Shown: positions 37,105-45,619 of the stretch, piece by piece
How positions within the stretch are numbered: the first letter of the stretch is position 1
Layout: each line of letters opens with the position of its first letter
Notes under the pieces: generated by a model
What the model saw: only the letters and a program-made list of their open reading frames with translations
The model's database searches: none
Told to the model about the DNA's origin: nothing
Translations under genes and position numbers: made by a program
Source of the DNA: an uncultured bacterium
GTDB taxonomy: Bacteria; Bacillota_I; Bacilli_A; RFN20; CAG-826
Direction: 5' to 3'
DNA length: 64,000 bases
Assembly: GCA_949283025.1 (NCBI GenBank)
Contig: CASDRB010000012.1
Coordinates: 124,001 to 188,000, forward strand

Positions 37105-38083
37105 ATATTTAAAAACATATCAACCTATCATTTATAAAACATTTGAAAATGCTCTTTCAAATCATTTGTTGTCGCATGCATATTTAATTGTCGGTGAACC
37201 AGGAACACCATTGCTAGATATTACTAAATATTTAGCTAAATCAATTTTATGTGATAATGGTCATCCTTTTGCCTGCAATCGCTGCATTACTTGCCAAAGA
37301 ATAGATGACAAAAATTATCCTGATTTTATCGTTTTCGATGGCTCCAAATCATCCATAAAAAAGAGTGAAATTGATCAATTAGAAACTGAGTTTGAAAAAA
37401 AGGCATTTGAAAAAAAAGGCATTAAAATTTATATATTGCATTTAGTTGAAAATATGACAATTCAAGCAATCAACGCCATATTAAAATTTTTAGAAGAACC
37501 AGGCCAACAAATTTATGCTTTCTTGACAACTAATAATGAGTCTTTAATATTGCCAACTATTATTTCAAGATGCCAAACAATGCACCTAAAATTAATTGAT
37601 AGACAAATCATTATCGACGATGCTATATCAAATCAAATTGAACCATTGGATGCACAACTTCTATCATTTATATATAACGATGTTGAGTTGATTGAAAATG
37701 CATTAAGAAAAGATGAAAACTATCGCATTGCAAAAGAAGCATTATTAGATTTATTAAATTACTTAGTTCAAGATAAAAATAAAGCTATATTTGAAATACA
37801 AAGGATATCAACCAATCATTTATCAAGTAAGGAAGCTACTCGTTTCTTTTTTGACTTGCTAATTGCTTGCTTGCAGGATATGCACAACATTAAATATCAA
37901 AAAACTCCGTATTTGCAGGATATTAAAGATATTTTGCAACAAATTAACGAAAAAATAGACGATGTTGATAATGTTTTGATAGATGTTTTAAAATTAAAAA
38001 ATATATTAAATTTAAATATAAATAATTCTTTATTATTAGATCATTTGAGTTTAATCTTAACAAAGGAGCAAAAACATGGATGA
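37091..38083 (+). CDS. holB: DNA polymerase III subunit delta prime
   Basis: The clamp-loader delta-prime subunit. The start ATG at 37091 lies inside the end of tmk; the longer frame from 37016 is a shadow of tmk. The 330-residue product has NHLLSHAYLIVGEPGTP (a degenerate P-loop), a cysteine cluster (CDNGHPFACNRCITC), AINAILKFLEEPGQQIYAF and TIISRCQTMHL, like DnaX but without catalytic residues. It is followed by ricT with an 8-nt overlap. Confidence 0.93.
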   Translation: MRSDEYLKTYQPIIYKTFENALSNHLLSHAYLIVGEPGTPLLDITKYLAKSILCDNGHPFACNRCITCQRIDDKNYPDFIVFDGSKSSIKKSEIDQLETEFEKKAFEKKGIKIYILHLVENMTIQAINAILKFLEEPGQQIYAFLTTNNESLILPTIISRCQTMHLKLIDRQIIIDDAISNQIEPLDAQLLSFIYNDVELIENALRKDENYRIAKEALLDLLNYLVQDKNKAIFEIQRISTNHLSSKEATRFFFDLLIACLQDMHNIKYQKTPYLQDIKDILQQINEKIDDVDNVLIDVLKLKNILNLNINNSLLLDHLSLILTKEQKHG

Positions 38084-38963
38084 AAATATAGTTGTAATTG
38101 AAAATAATGCAAAAGAAAAATACACCCATTTCACTGGTGTGAAATTTTTACATTCTTCGCGTTCTTATTATTTTTCTACTAATTTCTCTGATTTAAAAGT
38201 TAACGATCGAGTTGTAGTAGAAACTGTTCGCGGAAAAGAATTGGGTTGGATTAGCATTGAGCCAATAGAAATGGAAAAATATAGTTCGCCATTAGAACTT
38301 GCTCCTATTTTAAGAAAAGCGACAGAAAAAGATATTTCATGGTTTGAACAAAATATTAAAGACGCTGAACAAGCTTTTCAAATCTTTAATATCGAGTCAA
38401 AAAAAATGAATTTAGATATGCATTTGATTTATGCAGAATACACATTAGATAAAACCAAAATTACCTTTACTTATTCAGCAGATGAACGAGTTGATTTTCG
38501 TGAATTGTTAAAGGTTTTAGCGGCTCGTTTAAGAACACGAATTGATTTGCGACAAATCGGAGCAAGAGATAAAGCAAAAATGATTGGTGGCATCGGCGTT
38601 TGTGGCCTGCCAATTTGTTGTTCAACATTTTTAAATGAATTTGATGGTATATCAATTAATAGAGCAAAAAATCAGATGTTGGCGATTAACATTCCCAAGT
38701 TATCTGGCCATTGTGGGAAATTAATTTGTTGTTTAAAATTTGAAGATGACGCATATACAGATGCAAAAGCCAAATTTCCAGCAATTGGTGAATCTATAAC
38801 AATTGACGATACTGTTTTTTGTGTTGAATCTTATAATGTAATATCTCAACAAATCAAATTAAATAATGGTGATGATAGCATTTATCTGTCCTTGGATGAA
38901 TATAATAAATTGAAATTCCCACAAAAAAGAAATAAACAACAACGCTATGATAAAAAAAGATAA
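38076..38963 (+). CDS. ricT: PSP1-domain protein RicT (YaaT-like)
   Basis: RicT/YaaT belongs to the iron-sulfur RicA-RicF-RicT complex that stimulates RNase Y-dependent mRNA processing in Bacillus. The 295-residue product has the PSP1 domain with RTRIDLRQIGARDKAKMIGG and two Cys clusters (GVCGLPICCSTFL and SGHCGKLICCLKFE). It sits between holB and rsmI as in Bacillus, but yabA is missing. RicA and RicF are not in view. Confidence 0.93.
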   Translation: MDENIVVIENNAKEKYTHFTGVKFLHSSRSYYFSTNFSDLKVNDRVVVETVRGKELGWISIEPIEMEKYSSPLELAPILRKATEKDISWFEQNIKDAEQAFQIFNIESKKMNLDMHLIYAEYTLDKTKITFTYSADERVDFRELLKVLAARLRTRIDLRQIGARDKAKMIGGIGVCGLPICCSTFLNEFDGISINRAKNQMLAINIPKLSGHCGKLICCLKFEDDAYTDAKAKFPAIGESITIDDTVFCVESYNVISQQIKLNNGDDSIYLSLDEYNKLKFPQKRNKQQRYDKKR

Positions 38964-39816
38964 ATCATATATTGATGATAATTCTCCAATTTTATATTTT
39001 ATTGCTACTCCTATTGGCAATTTAAAAGATATCACTTTAAGAGCTTTAGAATTGTTGCAACAAGCCGATATAATTGCTTGCGAAGATACGCGGAACACAA
39101 AAAAGTTATTAAGTTTTTATCAAATCGATAAGCCTCTTTTTTCGCTTCATGAACATAATGAAATTAGCGCTGCTAATTGTTTGATTGAAAAGATTAAGCA
39201 AAACCAAAGAATTGTATATGTTAGCGATGCAGGTTATCCAATAATCAGCGACCCAGGACAAATCTTAGCCAAAATATGTCTTCAAAATAATATCAAGATT
39301 TCTATTATCCCTGGCGCAAGTGCTTTTTTAATGGGATTATTAGGTTCAAATATTGACGCTAAACATTTTTATTTTTATGGTTTTTTAAGTCCTAAGGCAA
39401 ATGAAAGAATTAAACAACTAAAATCATTGCAATCAATACCTGATACCTTAATATTTTATGAATCGCCTCACCGCATAAAACAAACTCTTGACGCTATCAA
39501 ACAAATTTTCCCTAATCGTCAAATTTGTATCGCTAGAGAATTATCAAAAATTCATGAAGAATATATTCGCTTAAATACCAATGAAATTAATCAAATTAAT
39601 TTTGATGAATTGATTGGCGAAATGGTTATTATTGTTCAAGGGCAAACTCAACAGCAAGAAATAGACAAAGCATTTTTGATTGATGAAATAAACAATTGTT
39701 TAAAACAAGATAATTTAAAAGATAAAGAAACCGCTAAGTTAATTGCTGGTAGATTTAATCTACCCAAAAATTATATTTACGATTTAATATTAGAAATTAA
39801 AAACAAGCAAAATTAA
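38947..39816 (+). CDS. rsmI: 16S rRNA (cytidine-1402-2'-O)-methyltransferase
   Basis: RsmI methylates C1402 in the decoding centre. The 289-residue product has YFIATPIGNLKDITLRALE, IIACEDTRNTKKLLSFY, VSDAGYPIISDPG, ISIIPGASAFLMGLLGS and YESPHRIKQTLD, all diagnostic. It overlaps the end of ricT by 17 nt and converges on the yfhO-like gene with a 4-nt overlap. Confidence 0.97.
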   Translation: MIKKDKSYIDDNSPILYFIATPIGNLKDITLRALELLQQADIIACEDTRNTKKLLSFYQIDKPLFSLHEHNEISAANCLIEKIKQNQRIVYVSDAGYPIISDPGQILAKICLQNNIKISIIPGASAFLMGLLGSNIDAKHFYFYGFLSPKANERIKQLKSLQSIPDTLIFYESPHRIKQTLDAIKQIFPNRQICIARELSKIHEEYIRLNTNEINQINFDELIGEMVIIVQGQTQQQEIDKAFLIDEINNCLKQDNLKDKETAKLIAGRFNLPKNYIYDLILEIKNKQN

Positions 39817-42800
39817 TTTTGACAATTCAATAATTTTTTCAGTGTCTTTTTTTGATTAAAATAATCATTTATGTATGCATAACCACAATATGATAAAGCG
39901 CTTATGACACTTGCAATAAAACACAGTTTTTCGCCTAAAACAAAATCTGGATTAATATAACTTAATATATAATTAACTTTCCCAATAGGAGCAATAAATC
40001 CAACAAATCCGCCTTGGCTTAAATATGTATTTAATTGTTGTTTTTGGCCATCTGGATAAACAGCTTGAACACTCCACCCTTTTTCATAAGCTATATTAGT
40101 GACAACAAAACGATTTTTATCATAATTAGTGGTAAATTTAAATGTATTATAATCAACATATTGAATGTTTTCTAAAGGATATTGTTTAGCTTGATTTAAA
40201 CGATTTTCCCAAGACGCCTTAGATTCAACAGCGATTCTTAACGATGGCCAATTATAGTAGCGCGGATATACTGCAATAGCGTATACTTCTTCATTAGAAT
40301 AAAAACCTCTAACATAACGAGAAGAAGTAGAAAAGCCCATATTGTCAGAGTGGCAATCATACGTAATGATATTGCCATCTTTATCTAACAAATAAATATC
40401 GGATTTAGTATTTAATTCGTAACTAGCATCAATATATATGGAAATACCTTCGTCAAAATAATCAAAAGCAGTCCCATCATCCTTACTAATGAATATAAAT
40501 ACATTACCGCTTTTGTTATTTTTTATATCTCTTATCTCTTGCGAAGTTAATTTTTGATATTTGTTTGGAATGCTGCCAATCTCGTTTACATCAAATTGAG
40601 AAGAATTGTCAATATGATAATATGATTTACGATATTGTGTATTTGAGTCGCTATACGAATAATAATCATCATTAACTTTAATATATTTAAAACTCATCTC
40701 ATCAATATTAGGAAGTGTATCGCTTATCACCATATCGCTTAATAAAGATGAATCAATAGTTTCTAAATCTTGTTTAGAAATAATAGCCTTTTGCAAATAT
40801 GTTTCTTCACTAGCTAAAACTTGGAAACGAGTCTCATCATAACTTCCAGTAAAATACAAAGCCGATGATGGTGAGTTTTCTTGATTATATGTAAAAATCT
40901 CATCATAAGAATAACCAATGGTATTGTATTGACTTTGTCTAAATACAGCATATTGTTCACTAGATAATTCTTCAACAAATTCAAAACCAAAGGGAACATT
41001 ATAGTTAATGTTGTTTAGTTGGTTTACTTTGGCGTATTCTTTATCTAAAACATAATATTTAATGCCTAAAAACTGATCTAAGCTTTGCCTTTTTTCAAAA
41101 TAACCCGCACTCCAACCCGAATATGAATCAGATAATCTTGACCACCACTTAAACAATCTCGTGTTATAGTTATATAAAGTATTAAACATTGAAACACCAT
41201 TATAGTTATTAATATTTTGGTTGTTGTCAGAAAACGATTTGATATTCAACGATGTGAACATTCGATAAAAATCATGATCTTGATTTTGTATTTTTTCACT
41301 GACTTGATACAAAGCGTTGTTTGCCTCAATACCGCCATTTCCGTTAAGTGGAGACGTGGAACCATGTCCATATGCCACAAATGTACCAACAGCAATAGCT
41401 TCAATGCAAGAAATAGAGATTAAAAATTTTGTAATTAAATGACGTTGATAAGCAAAGATAAAGGCAATATATAAAACAAAAATATAAGCTGCCAATAAAA
41501 ACAAAATCAAAGGGAACGGCAAATAATAATGTAATCCACCCGCAAAATTAACATATGCATGAGCTAAAATGCCAGAAATAAATATACCAGATAAGCTAAA
41601 TCCTAGACCTAAATTTAATTGATACATTTTTAGATTTTGATTTTTATCTAAAAATAAAATTACATACGCAATAATGCAAGGCGCAAAAACAATTTGCCAT
41701 CTAGCATAAGCTTTAGATCCGCCAAATAAAAGAAAATACGAAAATGGTGTAAATAATAGCAAACACCAAATACCAATCGCAATAATGATAGACCATTTTT
41801 TATGTCTCAACGAATTGACAATCGCAGGAAAGAAGAAAAATACCATTGGCATTCCTACCCATAAACTGCCGGCATTGTTATCAAAAGCGTTCCCGCTTTC
41901 AGCAAAAGCCAAACTGATGTGACGGCATGTAGTTGGCGGGATGAAAAATTCAATAATCGGATAGGTTTGATATTTCCAACCCCCACCTGGAACTTTGCTC
42001 CAATCAAACAATAATCCAAATAAAGTTTTATAATCTTGAGATTTAAACGATTCTAACAAACTAGTTAAATAAGATGTTCCTTCAATTTTTGGATCGCTCA
42101 TCCCTGTTAATAAGCCAGGAATTAAAGTTGTGCTGCCAATCATAATAGCTAAAATATATCCAAAAGCACCCATTCCTAAGATGAATAAATTAGATTTCCA
42201 ATTATTACGTCGAATGAGTTGAAAATATCTAAATAAAGAATAGATGAAAGTCAAAATAACAATACATGGAAAAAAGAAAAAATTATCAATTCCTAAAACC
42301 CCTAAAGAAATTGCTAAAACCCAAGGTTTTTTATCTTTTAAAATTTTTTCAATTCCATATAAAACTAATGGCAACAATACAACTATATCTAAAAAATTGT
42401 TGAACCATTGATGATATGCCATATATCCACAAAAAGCATAAACAACGCCGCCAATTCGAGCAAATTTTTCGCTAATCCCCAATTTTTTTAAATATATTCT
42501 AAAAAATAAACCAGCTAAAACTATGCGATAAATTGAAATTACCGCCATCATTTGTAAAATCCATGACCTTGGAAAAAATAACATCGGTATAAAAAAAGGC
42601 GAAAACAAAATGTAATAACCATTTGATGTAACGCCGTCCGCGCCTAAAAATATGTTGGGATCCCAATGAGGAAATGTTCCGGTTTTTAAAAAATTCCACC
42701 AATCATCATAATAATTATATGCAAATGGAATATATTGCATTACATAATCGCCTGAATATGGCGTGGTAAATAAATTATAAAAAAGCATGACAAAATAAAA

Positions 42801-42935
42801 ACCGATAGAAACGCCAATTAAAAGCAATACATAATAAAATAAAGAATCTCTATTTTTTAAAAATTCGAATTTCTTTAATATCCACTGTTTTATAGAATTT
42901 AATTTGCTTGGCGCTGGTTGGTTTAAATCTATCAT
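39813..42935 (-). CDS. YfhO-family membrane protein (GT-C-like)
   Basis: The 1040-residue protein has about 13 membrane helices in residues 30-500, with a GT-C-like first loop (YVMQYIPFAYNYYDDWWNF and GTFPHWDPNIFLGAD). A large extracellular beta-rich domain (about 540-990) and a final C-terminal helix follow. The layout fits YfhO-type proteins, which in Bacillus and Listeria are linked to lipoteichoic-acid glycosylation. No Shine-Dalgarno sequence is seen; a TATAAT box ends 7 nt before the ATG. It is monocistronic. Confidence 0.87.
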   Translation of the reverse strand: MIDLNQPAPSKLNSIKQWILKKFEFLKNRDSLFYYVLLLIGVSIGFYFVMLFYNLFTTPYSGDYVMQYIPFAYNYYDDWWNFLKTGTFPHWDPNIFLGADGVTSNGYYILFSPFFIPMLFFPRSWILQMMAVISIYRIVLAGLFFRIYLKKLGISEKFARIGGVVYAFCGYMAYHQWFNNFLDIVVLLPLVLYGIEKILKDKKPWVLAISLGVLGIDNFFFFPCIVILTFIYSLFRYFQLIRRNNWKSNLFILGMGAFGYILAIMIGSTTLIPGLLTGMSDPKIEGTSYLTSLLESFKSQDYKTLFGLLFDWSKVPGGGWKYQTYPIIEFFIPPTTCRHISLAFAESGNAFDNNAGSLWVGMPMVFFFFPAIVNSLRHKKWSIIIAIGIWCLLLFTPFSYFLLFGGSKAYARWQIVFAPCIIAYVILFLDKNQNLKMYQLNLGLGFSLSGIFISGILAHAYVNFAGGLHYYLPFPLILFLLAAYIFVLYIAFIFAYQRHLITKFLISISCIEAIAVGTFVAYGHGSTSPLNGNGGIEANNALYQVSEKIQNQDHDFYRMFTSLNIKSFSDNNQNINNYNGVSMFNTLYNYNTRLFKWWSRLSDSYSGWSAGYFEKRQSLDQFLGIKYYVLDKEYAKVNQLNNINYNVPFGFEFVEELSSEQYAVFRQSQYNTIGYSYDEIFTYNQENSPSSALYFTGSYDETRFQVLASEETYLQKAIISKQDLETIDSSLLSDMVISDTLPNIDEMSFKYIKVNDDYYSYSDSNTQYRKSYYHIDNSSQFDVNEIGSIPNKYQKLTSQEIRDIKNNKSGNVFIFISKDDGTAFDYFDEGISIYIDASYELNTKSDIYLLDKDGNIITYDCHSDNMGFSTSSRYVRGFYSNEEVYAIAVYPRYYNWPSLRIAVESKASWENRLNQAKQYPLENIQYVDYNTFKFTTNYDKNRFVVTNIAYEKGWSVQAVYPDGQKQQLNTYLSQGGFVGFIAPIGKVNYILSYINPDFVLGEKLCFIASVISALSYCGYAYINDYFNQKKTLKKLLNCQN

Positions 42936-42980
42936 GCTCTATATTATATATAAAAACAAACTAATTTATATATAAAAATA

Positions 42981-43009
42981 TTGAAATTTAATGATTTAAT
43001 AACTATTAT
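42981..43009 (+). promoter_or_regulatory. Promoter of typA, leaderless arrangement
   Basis: TTGAAA (42981-42986) and TATTAT (43004-43009) are separated by 17 nt. The typA ATG follows 5 nt after the -10 box, so the predicted start point coincides with the start codon. No Shine-Dalgarno sequence is present. Confidence 0.6.
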
Positions 43010-43014
43010 TTTAC

Positions 43015-44856
43015 ATGGTAAAAATTATGGAAATTAGAAATGTAGCAATTATAGCCCATGTCGATCATGGCAAAACAACATTAGTTGATCAATTATTAAA
43101 AAGTTCTGGGACATTTCGTTCAAATGAAGAGGTGAGCGATCGTGTCATGGATTCTAATGATATTGAAAAAGAAAGAGGAATCACGATTTTAGCTAAAACA
43201 ACTTCTATTGTATACAAAAATACCAAAATTAATATTGTAGATACTCCCGGGCATGCTGATTTTGGCGGAGAAGTCGAACGTATCATGAATATGGTGGATG
43301 GTTGCTTATTATTAGTTGATGCTTTTGAAGGTGCAATGCCTCAAACAAGATTTGTTTTAAAAAAAGCCCTTGAAGCCCATATTAAGCCTATTGTCGTCGT
43401 TAATAAAATCGATAGAAAAAACATCAATATTGGAAAAACATTGGATGAAATTTTAAATTTATTTATTGAATTAGGAGCTCCGGACGAATTCTTGGACTTT
43501 AAAGTTTGTTACACTTCTGCATTAAATGGTTTATCTGGACTTGCTCCAGATCCAGAACACCTCCAACACAATATGGATGCGGTTTTCGATACAATATTAA
43601 GTGAAATTCCTGCTCCAAATAGCGATGAAAACAAACCATTGAGATTTCAAATTTCATTATTAGATTACAACGATTATGTTGGCCGAGTTGGTATTGGAAA
43701 AATCAAAGATGGAAAAATAAGCGTTGGCGACACTGTTGCTGTTTCTAGATTAGATGGTAGTATCAAAACCTTTAAGGTAATGAAATTATTAGGAAGTCGT
43801 GGTCTTAAAAAAATCGAAGTTGAAAACGCTTATGCTGGCGATATTGTTTCTGTTGCTGGATTAGCTGATATTAATGTTGGTGAAACCATTTGTCAAGTTG
43901 GGCACATTGATCCTTTGCCGCTTCTTCACATTGACGAGCCTACTCTTCAAATGACTTTTGGAGTTAATTCTTCGCCGTTTGCGGGGCAAGATGGTAAAAA
44001 CCTAACTGCGCGAAAAATTGAAGAACGATTGTTTAAAGAATTGCAAAAAGATGTCTCGTTAAGAGTTAAAAGAGTGCCAAATAGCGAATCTTGGGTCGTT
44101 TCAGGACGGGGCGAGTTGCATTTATCTATTCTAATTGAAAACATGATTAGAGAAGATTTTGAATTGCAAGTTTCTAAACCAGAAATTATCATCAAAGAAA
44201 TTGATGGTGTTAAATGCGAACCATACGAAGATTTAATTATTGATGTTCCAAATGAATTTGTTGGAGATATAATGACAACTTTAGGAGAGAGAAGTGCTCA
44301 ATTAACCAATATGGATACCACAGATTTTACAACAAAACTAGAATATGTTATTCCATCTAGAGGGTTATTGGGATTTGTTTCTTCTTATATGACATTAACA
44401 AAAGGATTTGGAATCATATCACATACTTTTAAAGAATATCGCCCTATGTCCAACATAAAAATAGGAGAAAGAAAAATTGGCGTCTTAGTTGCTACAGAAC
44501 CAGGAGAAGCAACACCATACGCTATTGAACACGTCGAAGAAAGAGGAACGATGTTTATTTCTCCAGGGACAAAAGTATATTGTGGTATGATTGTGGGTGA
44601 AAATCGTTATGACAATGATTTAGCTGTCAATGTTGTTGCCAAAAAAAATCTTACTAATATGAGAAGTGCAAATAAAGATATGACTGTGGTTTTAAAAACA
44701 CCACGTCAAATGACATTAGAAGCTTGTTTAGATTATATCAATTCTGATGAATTAGTAGAAATTACTCCTAGTGGTCATCGCATGCGCAAAAAAATTCTTG
44801 ATACTGCACAAAGAAAAAAATATGAAGCGCATCAAAAATCTAATGAAGAAGAATAA
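43015..44856 (+). CDS. typA: Translational GTPase TypA/BipA
   Basis: TypA is a ribosome-associated GTPase involved in stress adaptation and 50S assembly. The 613-residue product has IIAHVDHGKTTLVDQLL (G1), ERGITILAKTTS (switch I), DTPGHADFGGEVERI (G3), VVNKIDRKN (G4), domains like EF-G III and V, and the TypA C-terminal domain. Start: ATG 43015 lies 5 nt after a -10 box; a second ATG at 43027 gives the more usual N terminus. Length is typical. Confidence 0.97.
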   Translation: MVKIMEIRNVAIIAHVDHGKTTLVDQLLKSSGTFRSNEEVSDRVMDSNDIEKERGITILAKTTSIVYKNTKINIVDTPGHADFGGEVERIMNMVDGCLLLVDAFEGAMPQTRFVLKKALEAHIKPIVVVNKIDRKNINIGKTLDEILNLFIELGAPDEFLDFKVCYTSALNGLSGLAPDPEHLQHNMDAVFDTILSEIPAPNSDENKPLRFQISLLDYNDYVGRVGIGKIKDGKISVGDTVAVSRLDGSIKTFKVMKLLGSRGLKKIEVENAYAGDIVSVAGLADINVGETICQVGHIDPLPLLHIDEPTLQMTFGVNSSPFAGQDGKNLTARKIEERLFKELQKDVSLRVKRVPNSESWVVSGRGELHLSILIENMIREDFELQVSKPEIIIKEIDGVKCEPYEDLIIDVPNEFVGDIMTTLGERSAQLTNMDTTDFTTKLEYVIPSRGLLGFVSSYMTLTKGFGIISHTFKEYRPMSNIKIGERKIGVLVATEPGEATPYAIEHVEERGTMFISPGTKVYCGMIVGENRYDNDLAVNVVAKKNLTNMRSANKDMTVVLKTPRQMTLEACLDYINSDELVEITPSGHRMRKKILDTAQRKKYEAHQKSNEEE

Positions 44857-44857
44857 A

Positions 44858-44882
44858 AGCCTAGATGCTCTAGGCTTTTTTA
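44858..44882 (+). terminator. Terminator after typA
   Basis: AGCCTAGA-TGC-TCTAGGCT is a perfect 8-bp stem followed by TTTTTT. On the minus strand a TTTT tract also follows, so it may end the PII operon as well. Confidence 0.9.
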
Positions 44883-44905
44883 TTGCTTTTATTAAAAAAT
44901 AGAAC

Positions 44906-45217
44906 TTAATCAAATTTAAGCCCGCATACATCGGCACAAGGTAAAGCAAAAGCAATGCCTCGACCTTTAGTATTTAAACCGGCAGCTTCATTCACTGCTT
45001 TTAAAATATCATCACATATTTTTTCATTTGCTAAAATTAAAACAATTTCCTTTTCCGAATTAATGATGATGCCAAACTTTTCTTCCATTTCTTTATTGCC
45101 TGTTCCACGGGCGTGCAAAACAGTTCCACCACGCGCCCCATGATCTCGAGCTGCATCCATTACTAAATCTGTAAATCCTGCATCAACAATTGCCACAATC
45201 AATAAAAATTTATCCAT
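44906..45217 (-). CDS. PII-like signalling protein (first of two)
   Basis: The 103-residue protein has the PII ferredoxin-like layout: FLLIVAIVDAGFTDLVMDAA, GGTVLHARGTGN at the base of the T-loop, a second half KEIVLILANEKICDDILKAV, and TKGRGIAFALPCADVCGLKF at the C terminus. The T-loop is shorter than in GlnB/GlnK and has no obvious uridylylation tyrosine. It is in an operon with a second PII-like gene and a DUF1538 membrane protein, so it probably gates or senses for that protein. Confidence 0.85.
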   Translation of the reverse strand: MDKFLLIVAIVDAGFTDLVMDAARDHGARGGTVLHARGTGNKEMEEKFGIIINSEKEIVLILANEKICDDILKAVNEAAGLNTKGRGIAFALPCADVCGLKFD

Positions 45218-45228
45218 GCTTCATTCTC

Positions 45229-45618
45229 CTAAAATTGGTTGGTCAAAAAACGATATCCATTAATTCCCACAATAGATGCTAATGGGATTCGCATTGCCAC
45301 TCCTTTATTTCTTTTGTTTATTTTAAAAAACATTTCTATTTCATTTTTAATATCAGTAGCAACTTCATCTTTAATTATAGAAAAAACAACATCCTTGCCA
45401 TTATCTTGCAAACCTAAAATATCATAAATAGATGCATCGGCAGTTCCTTCGCCTTTATGAATAAAAGAAACTGCGCATTCAAATTGCTCCATCAACTTAA
45501 TGACAGCGTTTCCTTGTCCAGAATTAACAATCGTGATAAATAAAGACAATCCTTTTAATTCGTGGGTTTGCTCAAATGGTTTAATATCCTTGCTTGTTTT
45601 TCTTTTTAAAATACCCAT
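45229..45618 (-). CDS. PII-like signalling protein (second of two)
   Basis: The 129-residue product shows the same fold as its neighbour: KGLSLFITIVNSGQGNAVIKLM, then SFIHKGEGTADASIYDIL in place of the T-loop, VVFSIIKDEVATDIKNEI, and NKGVAMRIPLASIVGI at the end. It has an N-terminal extension of ~25 residues. The ATG at 45618 follows AGGTGA and lies just after the DUF1538 stop codon, which shows tight coupling. The two PII-like proteins are clearly diverged and could form hetero-oligomers or respond to different ligands. Confidence 0.8.
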   Translation of the reverse strand: MGILKRKTSKDIKPFEQTHELKGLSLFITIVNSGQGNAVIKLMEQFECAVSFIHKGEGTADASIYDILGLQDNGKDVVFSIIKDEVATDIKNEIEMFFKINKRNKGVAMRIPLASIVGINGYRFLTNQF

Positions 45619-45619
45619 A

